Position numbers and translations under genes: made by a program. Shown one piece after another: positions 57,341 to 64,000 of a stretch of 64,000 nucleotides of DNA. Numbering within the stretch: position 1 is the stretch's first letter; every line of letters begins with the position of its first letter. Where the stretch lies: the NCBI GenBank assembly GCA_946478235.1, contig CAMLBF010000003.1, positions 248,001 through 312,000 of the forward strand, given 5' to 3'. The DNA comes from an uncultured Bartonella sp. GTDB lineage: Bacteria > Pseudomonadota > Alphaproteobacteria > Rhizobiales > Rhizobiaceae. The notes under the pieces were generated by a model. That model was not told the DNA's origin. It did not search any database and was given only the letters and a program-made list of their open reading frames with translations.

Positions 57341-57558
57341 CAACTTATTGGGGGGCGGCATAAGCGTCGTTTTGTGCCACCCTTTCGCTTATGTATAGGT
57401 ATATCTTTACTTTAGGGGGATTGCCGTCATAGGATATGTCGTGATATGGCACTGTCTTGCGTGTGCCATAAAGAGTGGTGCAGCCAATGTATTAGTTTAT
57501 CTGCCAGTTGGCGGAAAGAGTAACAGGTGGGCGGCAGAGCCGGGAAAACGGATAAACA

Positions 57559-58224
57559 GTGAAAAAACGCGACGCAGGAATTATTACCATAAGTATGGTC
57601 ACAGCTGGTTTTGTACTGTCTGGATGTATTTCCAGTCCGACATATGGAACAGATAAAACAACTGGTCAACAGTTGATTGATGATTTTTCTAATATTGCGT
57701 CGATAAAATCCAATACAAATAAAAATCAGGTCGACACACGTCCACGCCCTGAACTTGTTCGCCCTGCCCCAGGCACAAAAGGTGTACTGCCACAACCGCA
57801 AGCAAGTGTTGCCAAAGCTGGTTCCCCAGATTGGCCTGAATCGCCAGAACAGCGCCGCCAGCGTCTTCGTGATGAAGCAACCGCAAATCAGAATAATCCT
57901 AACTATGTATCACCGATTGTGTCTGATGGCAGCCAAGGTGGCAAAACTGCAGGTTCATCCGAATGGCAGGATGGCATCCACCGTAATGATGGTGCAAGAG
58001 GCAATGATAAAGAACAGCGTGCCGAGTATCTTCGTCGCAAAAAAGAAAATGAAGGTGGGTCTGCAACAACACGCAAATATTTGAGCGAACCACCGCTAAC
58101 ATATCGGCAGCCTGCTGCTTCAGCACCCATTGGTGATGAAGGTGAAGATGAGGCTAAAAAAGAGCGTCAAAGAAAGAAAGCTCTGAAAGGTGCTTCCGGT
58201 AAAAAAAGCTGGTGGCCTTTCTAA
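57559..58224 (+). CDS. Hypothetical lipoprotein
   Basis: 221 residues from GTG 57559. Lipoprotein signal with lipobox LSGC (Cys at 23: TAGFVLSGCISSPTYG). The rest is polar, Pro/Gln/Arg/Lys-rich and probably disordered, ending in the basic KKERQRKKALKGASGKKSWWPF. A family after ileS in Rhizobiales has this form, but no function is known. No fold is apparent. The 13-bp repeat region starts 27 bases after the stop. Confidence 0.7.
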   Translation: MKKRDAGIITISMVTAGFVLSGCISSPTYGTDKTTGQQLIDDFSNIASIKSNTNKNQVDTRPRPELVRPAPGTKGVLPQPQASVAKAGSPDWPESPEQRRQRLRDEATANQNNPNYVSPIVSDGSQGGKTAGSSEWQDGIHRNDGARGNDKEQRAEYLRRKKENEGGSATTRKYLSEPPLTYRQPAASAPIGDEGEDEAKKERQRKKALKGASGKKSWWPF

Positions 58225-58251
58225 TTCCCGCATTGTCTGATTTCAACGTTT

Positions 58252-58790
58252 AATGCCGAAATTTAGTATCAGCTTTTAATGCTGGAACTCGTTGGTAGTT
58301 TAACAATTTAATGTCAGCGCTTGATACCAAAACTCAGTATCAGTGTTTGGTGCTATAATTGAGTGCCGGTATTTAATATCTGAATTCAACATCAGCTTTT
58401 TATGTCGCCATTCAATACCAGAATTTGATGTCAGCGTTTAATGCCGGAACTTGGTGTCAGAGTTTGACAGTTTAATATCAGTGCTTGATGGCAGAACTCC
58501 GTATCAGCATTTAATGCTAGAATTCGGTGCCGGTAGTTAATATCTGAATTCAATGTCAGTACTTAATACCAGAATTTAGTATCAGTATTTTCAGTATTTA
58601 ATGACGGAATTAAATATCAGCAGTTAATATCTGAATTCAATGTCAGCGTTTGATGTCGGAACTCGGTGTCAGAGTTTAACAGTTTAATGTCAGCGTTTGA
58701 TAGCAGAATTCAGTATCAGCATTAAATTCTAGAATTGAGTCTTGGCTGTTAATGCTAGAATTCGGTGTCGACAGTTAATACAAAAATTCA
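58252..58790. repeat. Degenerate 13-bp tandem repeat array (about 39 units)
   Basis: The whole 0.54-kb gap is built from a 13-base unit of a 6-mer like AATGTC, GATGCC or AGTATC followed by a 7-mer like AGCGTTT, AGAATTC or GGAACTC. Two unit types tend to alternate, giving a 26-base pair such as AATGTCAGCGTTT + GATGTCGGAACTC. Single-base insertions occur (for example before GACAGTTT and AACAGTTT). A longer-order copy is visible: the block GGAACT.GGTGTCAGAGTTT is at 58446 and again at 58658, with an earlier relative at 58284. The unit length is not a multiple of three and stops occur in all frames, so it does not code for protein. Confidence 0.85.
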
Positions 58791-58819
58791 GTGAGAGCGG
58801 CTTATAAAACCACTCTCAC
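58791..58819 (-). terminator. Hairpin ending the aldo/keto reductase-tadA transcript
   Basis: GTGAGAG (58791-58797) pairs with CTCTCAC (58813-58819), extended by GG/CC past a mismatch. Read on the minus strand it is followed after 4 bases by TTTTTG, so it suits the minus-strand genes. Confidence 0.65.
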
Positions 58820-58873
58820 CAAACAAAGCTGATAATCCCAACCAATATATATAAAATCAAACAATGTTTGATT

Positions 58874-59713
58874 TTAAATAACCTCCAGCGGCATTTTATG
58901 GGTTGGAGGGGTAAAAATTGCGTCCAATTTTTTTAAAATGTCGGGATCAAGTTTCAAATCAAGCGCTTTATAGTTTTCTTTGATATGCTCGATTGAAGAT
59001 GCTTTTGGAATAGCAATCATCTGCGGTTGCCGTATGACCCATGCCAATGCCAAAACGACCACTGATAAGCCGACACTTTTTGCTAAGTCTTGAAGTTTGG
59101 CATTTTTCAAAATACGTCCCTGCTCGATTGGAGAATAAGCCATCAGAGCGATATTCCGTTTCTGACACCAAGGCAAAAGGTCAAACTCAGTACCACGACG
59201 CGACAAATTATATAGAATTTGGTTCACAGTTATATGCCCTTGCGACGCTAGATTTTCCAGCTCGGTCATATCTGCAACATCAAAATTGCTGACACCCCAC
59301 GCTTTGATTTTTCCTTGTTTCATCAATTGTTCAAAGGCCATAACCGTATCTTCTAAAGGATAGCTGCTTGGCCAATGCAAAAGATAAAGATCTATAACAT
59401 CGGTTTTCAGATTTTTTAGACTGCGCTCACACGCTTCTATTGTGCCATTTGCCGAGGCGTGACTTGGTAAAACCTTCGACACAACAAAAGCGCGATCTCG
59501 ATTTTTCTGAAGTGCAACACCAACAACTTTTTCTGCGCCTCCATTGGCATACATTTCTGCCGTATCAATAAGCGTTAGTCCTAAATCTAGCCCTTTTTTT
59601 AAACAATCGGCTTCAGCATCAATACTATTATGTCCTTCCCCCATTCCCCAAGTTCCCTGACCTAACGCAGGAACCGTGGTACCATTTGAAAATTTTACCG
59701 TTTTCATCATCAT
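58874..59713 (-). CDS. Aldo/keto reductase
   Basis: 279 residues, NADPH-dependent TIM-barrel oxidoreductase. The catalytic tetrad is visible: Asp and Tyr in LIDTAEMYANG, Lys in FVVSKVLP, His in LYLLHWPSS. The cofactor end is IPKASSIEHIKENYKALD. Of the YeaE/DkgA-like group that reduces methylglyoxal or other small aldehydes; substrate not known. The start overlaps the tadA stop by 4 bases (ATGA); two more ATGs follow directly. Confidence 0.94.
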   Translation of the reverse strand: MMMKTVKFSNGTTVPALGQGTWGMGEGHNSIDAEADCLKKGLDLGLTLIDTAEMYANGGAEKVVGVALQKNRDRAFVVSKVLPSHASANGTIEACERSLKNLKTDVIDLYLLHWPSSYPLEDTVMAFEQLMKQGKIKAWGVSNFDVADMTELENLASQGHITVNQILYNLSRRGTEFDLLPWCQKRNIALMAYSPIEQGRILKNAKLQDLAKSVGLSVVVLALAWVIRQPQMIAIPKASSIEHIKENYKALDLKLDPDILKKLDAIFTPPTHKMPLEVI

Positions 59714-60156
59714 TCTCTTTTCTTGACAAAGAACTCTCTAAGCAACATAGCCGCATCATTTTCGCCCAAACCGGAATAAACATCCGGTGCATGGTGACAG
59801 GTGGGCTGTTTATAGAAACGCACACCGTGCTCGATGGCTCCACCTTTTGGATCATTTGTTGCAAAATAAAGTCTACGGATACGCGCGAATGAAATAGCAG
59901 CCGCGCACATTGTGCAAGGTTCAAGGGTCACATAAAGGTCACATTCAGGCAAACGTTCAACTTGTAATGCCTCACAAGCCATGCGGATTGCACGCATTTC
60001 TGCGTGCCCCGTGGGATCATTGGCAGCACGGGTATAATTGCCAGCACGTGCGATAATCTTGCCCCCATGAACAATGACTGCTCCCACCGGCACTTCGTCC
60101 TGTTCTGCCGCAAATTTGGCCTCTTCAAGAGCTATATCCATGGGTGTTTGTTTCAT
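59710..60156 (-). CDS. tadA: tRNA-specific adenosine deaminase TadA
   Basis: 148 residues of the cytidine-deaminase fold. Zinc and proton-shuttle site: HAE in DPTGHAEMRAIRMA, and PCTMC in TLEPCTMCAAAI. The arginine-rich RIRRLYFATNDPKGGA segment follows. It converts the wobble adenosine of tRNA-Arg(ACG) to inosine. Coupled to the aldo/keto reductase by overlap; divergent from rluB, 175 bases apart. Confidence 0.96.
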   Translation of the reverse strand: MKQTPMDIALEEAKFAAEQDEVPVGAVIVHGGKIIARAGNYTRAANDPTGHAEMRAIRMACEALQVERLPECDLYVTLEPCTMCAAAISFARIRRLYFATNDPKGGAIEHGVRFYKQPTCHHAPDVYSGLGENDAAMLLREFFVKKRE

Positions 60157-60331
60157 TTTAAACCTTTACTATACCATTCAATATGACAATTCGATTTTAT
60201 TTACTGTTTAAGTTTATTATAGCAGCATTAACGGAAAACTCGTTATGAAAGAGATTCCATAAGTCTACAAAATAGTTTAGAGCGTGGATAAATGATAACA
60301 GGCGCCAATGAGCGACTAAAGGATAAATACT

Positions 60332-62122
60332 ATGGAAAATAATCGCGGTAACCGAAAACCGCAAACGGATCGGAGAGGCGCACAGAGTAGTGGTACGCCA
60401 CGCGATAAACGAGCAATGAGAAGCGAACCTGCAAAATTTACCAGCGAAGAAAGCAAAGATGGTAGCGAACGCATTGCTAAAAGATTGGCGCGTGCAGGCA
60501 TAGCATCAAGGCGTGACGCAGAAACAATGATTGCCGCAGGACGTATTACTGTTAATGGTAAAGTGCTTGAATCGCCAGCATTCAACGTTACACGCACTGA
60601 TGTTATCACGGTTGATGGCAAGCCATTGCCACCGATAGAAAGAACACGTGTTTGGCTTTATCACAAACGTGCCGGTTTGGTGACAACAAACCGTGACCCT
60701 GAGGGACGCCCAACAGTGTTTGACAATTTGCCTGAGGGAATGCCGCGTGTCCTTTCCGTTGGACGACTTGATATTAACACAGAAGGCCTACTTTTATTGA
60801 CCAATGATGGTGGTCTGGCACGTGTGCTTGAATTGCCTTCCACTGGCTGGGTTCGCAAATATCGCGTTCGTGCCCATGGTAAAATTACCCAGAATGAATT
60901 GGATACACTGAAAAATGGTATCGCCATTGATGGCGTGTTTTACGGTTCGGTTGATGCTGTTTTGGAACGCGAACAAGGGTCAAATGTTTGGCTTTCTGTT
61001 GCTTTGCGTGAAGGTAAAAATCGAGAAGTTAAAAATATTCTTGGTGCTTTAGGCTTAAGCGTTACGCGGTTGATCCGTGTCTCTTTTGGACCTTTTCAAC
61101 TTGCTGACCTTGAAGAAGGTGCGGTGCGAGAGCTTAAAGGCCGCACCTTGCGTGATCAGTTGGGCGAACGGTTGATTGAAGAAGCAAATGCTGATTTTGA
61201 TCTACCTATTATAAAGCCATTTTCAAATTCACCAGTGGTTGCAGCCGAGCCTGCTCGTGGCAATGTACAAAAGTCGGAAGATGGTTGGATTTCGTCTTCA
61301 CCCAATATGCCGCGTTTCAATAAAAGAGGTAAAAAGGCTGATTTTGCTGAACGTGGCCGTATGCAATTGGCAACGAAACCAGATCGCTGGAATGATAAAC
61401 GTGGTAACCGTTTTGATGCGGCACCGTCAAACCGTGAAAAACCTTCTGACGAAAAAAGAGAAGCTTCTACGCCGCGCTCACGCAGCACAAATGTTTGGAT
61501 GGCGCCTGGTGCTCGCCCCCAGACAGCGCGTAAAAAACAATGGAGCAATTATCAAAAAACTGATGAGGCAAGACCAGCACCGTCTGACCGTCATACGCCC
61601 CGTCATGTTGATGGTGAACGGCCTAAAAGATTTGACAATGATGGCTTCAAACGGCGTGAAGATAAAAATGCCCAATATGGCCATTCGGATAGGAGACCTT
61701 CGATAGCAAATCGTTCGCGACCTAATCGTTCTGACGATGCTACCGGTTATGATAGACCGTTTAGAGAGCCAAACCAATATCACAAGAAATCATATAAATC
61801 GGATGAACGTCCGGACAAAAGCGAAAAGCGCTATGCACCACGCCGGTCGCATTATGATGGCAATGATAAACCATTTGAAAACAGACGCGAAGCAGGCAAT
61901 GCAGAGCGCAAGCGGCAGGGTTTTGCCAAAAAGCGTGACCAGAATTCTTTCCGTGATGGCGATCGGAAACAAAATGGCAATGGTTATGTAAAGAAGAAAA
62001 ATTTCGGCGAAAAGTCTTCCCATTCGTATAGCGATAGACCAAAAAAGACTTTTAACCGTTCTTCTGACCGAGCAAACAACAATAGACCAGCCGGGGGCTC
62101 ACGTGCGGATCGTCGGCGGTAA
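60332..62122 (+). CDS. rluB: RluB/RsuA family pseudouridine synthase with long disordered tail
   Basis: 596 residues, more than twice the catalytic size. An S4 RNA-binding domain (about 48-105: RIAKRLARAGIASRRDAETMIAAGRI) and the pseudouridine synthase domain follow (about 108-290) with catalytic Asp in VGRLDINTEGLLLLTNDG and REGKNREVKNIL. From about 300 to the end it is low-complexity Arg/Lys/Asp/Asn/Ser/Pro, with repeated RPD, RSD and RKR-like patches. It modifies 23S rRNA (the RluB site) or a related position. The rsmD gene overlaps its end by 20 bases. Confidence 0.93.
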   Translation: MENNRGNRKPQTDRRGAQSSGTPRDKRAMRSEPAKFTSEESKDGSERIAKRLARAGIASRRDAETMIAAGRITVNGKVLESPAFNVTRTDVITVDGKPLPPIERTRVWLYHKRAGLVTTNRDPEGRPTVFDNLPEGMPRVLSVGRLDINTEGLLLLTNDGGLARVLELPSTGWVRKYRVRAHGKITQNELDTLKNGIAIDGVFYGSVDAVLEREQGSNVWLSVALREGKNREVKNILGALGLSVTRLIRVSFGPFQLADLEEGAVRELKGRTLRDQLGERLIEEANADFDLPIIKPFSNSPVVAAEPARGNVQKSEDGWISSSPNMPRFNKRGKKADFAERGRMQLATKPDRWNDKRGNRFDAAPSNREKPSDEKREASTPRSRSTNVWMAPGARPQTARKKQWSNYQKTDEARPAPSDRHTPRHVDGERPKRFDNDGFKRREDKNAQYGHSDRRPSIANRSRPNRSDDATGYDRPFREPNQYHKKSYKSDERPDKSEKRYAPRRSHYDGNDKPFENRREAGNAERKRQGFAKKRDQNSFRDGDRKQNGNGYVKKKNFGEKSSHSYSDRPKKTFNRSSDRANNNRPAGGSRADRRR

Positions 62123-62660
62123 ATTTTCGGGGCGCAATCTTGCAACGCCATCAGATCAAGCAATTCGCCCCACCACTGATCGTACGCGGGAAAGTCTTTT
62201 TAACATTCTGGCAAGCCGCAAAGATCACTTTTGGGATGGAATGCGTGTTCTTGATCTATTTGCAGGCACTGGTGCGTTAGGCATAGAAGCCTTATCTCGG
62301 GGCGCCCGTGCCTGCACATTTGTCGAGCAATCCGTTGAAGGCCGCGGTCTTATTCATAAAAATATTGAAAACTTTGGACTTCAGGGTATCGCAAGAATTT
62401 TACGACGTGATGCCACACATCTTGGTCAAGTGGGGACAATGCAACCATTTGACATCGTTTTTGCCGACCCTCCTTATAATCATGGCTTGGGCGAACAGGC
62501 TTTTATTGCGGCTGTTGAAGGTGGGTGGGTCAATCCCGATGCTCTTTTTGTTTTGGAAGAAAGTCAGGAAGCAACTATCCATTTACCTGAAATATTTAAA
62601 CTTGATGACAAACGTCATTATGGCGGCACAATTATTTATATCTATATATTACAGTCGTGA
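62103..62660 (+). CDS. rsmD: 16S rRNA (guanine966-N2)-methyltransferase RsmD
   Basis: 185 residues from GTG 62103. MRIVGGKFSGRNLATPSDQAIRPTTDRTRESLFNIL is the family start; SAM motif VLDLFAGTGALGIEALSRGA and catalytic FADPPYNHG follow. Methylates G966 in the small subunit rRNA. Overlaps rluB by 20 bases in another frame, so both rRNA-modifying enzymes are coupled. Confidence 0.96.
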   Translation: MRIVGGKFSGRNLATPSDQAIRPTTDRTRESLFNILASRKDHFWDGMRVLDLFAGTGALGIEALSRGARACTFVEQSVEGRGLIHKNIENFGLQGIARILRRDATHLGQVGTMQPFDIVFADPPYNHGLGEQAFIAAVEGGWVNPDALFVLEESQEATIHLPEIFKLDDKRHYGGTIIYIYILQS

Positions 62661-62686
62661 TCAAAAACTTCTGAAAGGTTTTTCCA

Positions 62687-64000
62687 GTGCCTCAATTGAT
62701 AAAAAAAGCAATATTTAGAATGGCACTTGTTGCTGCCTTATCTTCAACATCCCTAGTTCAGGTTTATGCTGATAATACAGGCGATAAAGCAACAACCGAG
62801 CAATCCTCCCCTAATCAAGCTAATTTGCCAAGCATTACGAAGATAGGTCCAACACAAACATTTACGCTTACCAATGGTTTACAGGTTGTTGTCATTGAAG
62901 ACCATCGTGCCCCTGTTGTCACGCAAATGATTTGGTATCATGTGGGTTCTGCTGATGAACCAATGGGACATACTGGTATTGCTCATTTTCTTGAACACTT
63001 GATGTTTAAAGGCACTGCCAACCACCCTGCAGGCGAATTTTCCAAATTTATCGCTAGAATAGGTGGCGAGGAAAACGCTTTTACCTCCTATGATTATACG
63101 GGGTACTATCAAAGCGTAGCTTCTGAATATCTTGAAGATGTGATGAAGTTTGAAGCGGATAGAATGGAAAATCTGGTTCTGACTGATGATGTCATTGTAC
63201 CTGAACGCAATGTCATTATCGAAGAACGCCGTATGCGTACCGACAATAGCCCCGAGGCAATGCTTGCAGAAGAAACACGTGCTACTCTTTTTATGAACAG
63301 CCCCTATCACAACCCTGTCATCGGCTGGAAACAGGAAATGCAACAGCTGACACGTGATGATGCAATTAATTTTTATAAAAAGTTCTATACGCCGAATAAT
63401 GCCACACTGATTATTTCTGGAGATGTAGACGCTAAGAAAGTGCGTGAATTGGCGTTAAACATTTACGGCAAACTTCCAATACGTACTGAAGTTGGCCCGA
63501 GAAATCGGCCACAAGAACCTGCCAAAAACACGAGCAGAACAGTAACCATGCGTGATCCGCGTGTAAGTGAGCCGAGCTACCAACAAATGTGGGTTGTGCC
63601 TTCTTACCATAACGCCAAGGACAAAAAGGAAGCTGCTGCTCTTGATCTTTTAGGAGAAATTTTAGGTGGTTCGCCAAGAAGTCGTCTATATCAAACCTTG
63701 ATTGTTAAAAATGGTACGGCTGCATCGGTTGGTTCGGGCTATAATGGCAGTGCTGTAGATGATGGCGTATTTGTTGTTTATGGTATGCCAAGAGCTGGCA
63801 CGGATCTTGATACCGTGCAACAACAGGTTTTTGAACAAATTGCTGATATACGCAAAAATGGTGTGACAGAAGCTGAACTTAATCAAGCACGCAACCGTTT
63901 TATAAAAAATATGATCTATTCGCTTGATAGTCCTGTTGGCCTTGCACAAATCTATGGAAGTTCTTTGGCGATTGGCATGAGCGTGGAAGACATTGCCAAT
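62687..64000 (+). CDS. M16 family zinc protease, processing-protease-like (partial)
   Basis: 438 codons up to the right edge, no stop reached. Start GTG 62687 is supported by AAAGG upstream and gives a signal peptide MPQLIKKAIFRMALVAALSSTSL with cleavage near VYA-DN; ATG 62720 would remove the basic n-region. The inverted zinc motif HFLEH is in GHTGIAHFLEHLMFKGT, and the distal Glu in ERNVIIEERRMRTD. So a periplasmic pitrilysin-type protease related to mitochondrial processing peptidase beta. A second M16 gene usually follows in alphaproteobacteria, beyond this window. Confidence 0.93.
   Translation, partial: MPQLIKKAIFRMALVAALSSTSLVQVYADNTGDKATTEQSSPNQANLPSITKIGPTQTFTLTNGLQVVVIEDHRAPVVTQMIWYHVGSADEPMGHTGIAHFLEHLMFKGTANHPAGEFSKFIARIGGEENAFTSYDYTGYYQSVASEYLEDVMKFEADRMENLVLTDDVIVPERNVIIEERRMRTDNSPEAMLAEETRATLFMNSPYHNPVIGWKQEMQQLTRDDAINFYKKFYTPNNATLIISGDVDAKKVRELALNIYGKLPIRTEVGPRNRPQEPAKNTSRTVTMRDPRVSEPSYQQMWVVPSYHNAKDKKEAAALDLLGEILGGSPRSRLYQTLIVKNGTAASVGSGYNGSAVDDGVFVVYGMPRAGTDLDTVQQQVFEQIADIRKNGVTEAELNQARNRFIKNMIYSLDSPVGLAQIYGSSLAIGMSVEDIAN

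Noticed and set aside
58252-58790. Repeat array as a CRISPR array or a repeat protein gene
   Set aside because: There are no distinct spacers between conserved repeats, units are 13 bp and degenerate, and stop codons occur in every frame.

Overview
The window looks like a chromosomal stretch of an AT-rich alphaproteobacterium of the order Hyphomicrobiales (Rhizobiales), closest in flavour to the Bartonellaceae/Brucellaceae. The signs are the dusB(nifR3)-ntrB-ntrC operon, two adjacent Omp25/Omp31-type 8-stranded barrel proteins, a short RNase D, the TIGR02186-TauE/SafE pair, and an alphaproteobacterial-type IleS without zinc cysteines at its C-terminus. The assignment is by family recognition only; no 16S gene is present. 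No prophage, insertion sequence or CRISPR array was seen.

Layout. 0-3.1 kb: end of a glycosyltransferase, a TIGR02186 protein with a TauE/SafE exporter, and an orphan coiled-coil tail-anchored protein. 3.5-7.1 kb: an SsuABC/TauABC-type ABC importer followed by a MaoC/FAS1-like hydratase. 7.3-11.2 kb: a DASS-family anion symporter translationally coupled to an Ldh2-type dehydrogenase, then a LysR regulator; two similar inverted repeats flank this unit. 12-16.6 kb: tRNA-Ser(UGA), ntrC, ntrB, dusB and a glutathione S-transferase. 16.9-25 kb: tRNA-Ser(GGA), then a four-gene exopolysaccharide locus (processive GT2 synthase, membrane HEAT protein, TPR-beta-barrel exporter, secreted TIM-barrel-like protein). 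25.5-31.5 kb: TonB receptor, Tat-exported binding protein, ABC permease and ATPase, and NnrS. 31.6-35.4 kb: tRNA-Thr(CGU), a membrane protein, truncated haemoglobin, SlyX, MsrA, a small membrane protein and a Crp/Fnr regulator. 35.5-47 kb: complete nitrate respiration operon narK1-narK2-narGHJI-ppiC-moaA behind a perfect FNR box. 47.4-49.1 kb: a hydroxyacid dehydrogenase broken by one in-frame stop, then a candidate small RNA. 49.3-57.3 kb: mutM, M20 peptidase, RNase D, two Omp25/31 proteins and ileS. 57.6-64 kb: a lipoprotein, a striking 0.54-kb degenerate 13-bp tandem repeat, aldo/keto reductase, tadA, rluB, rsmD and the start of an M16 protease.

How the parts work together. The nar operon should let the cell respire nitrate to nitrite. 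It has its own two transporters, a maturation chaperone (NarJ), a MoaA for molybdenum cofactor, and a divergent Crp/Fnr regulator whose predicted recognition helix (E..SR) suits the TTGAT-N4-ATCAA box in front of narK1. NnrS and a truncated haemoglobin within 10 kb are plausible protection against the nitric oxide that accompanies nitrate respiration; no nitrite or NO reductase gene lies in the window.

The least explained items are the 13-bp repeat array at 58.25-58.79 kb, the YaiO-like/HEAT/GT2 exopolysaccharide locus with inverted repeats in front of its genes, and the TonB-Tat-ABC-NnrS uptake cluster.
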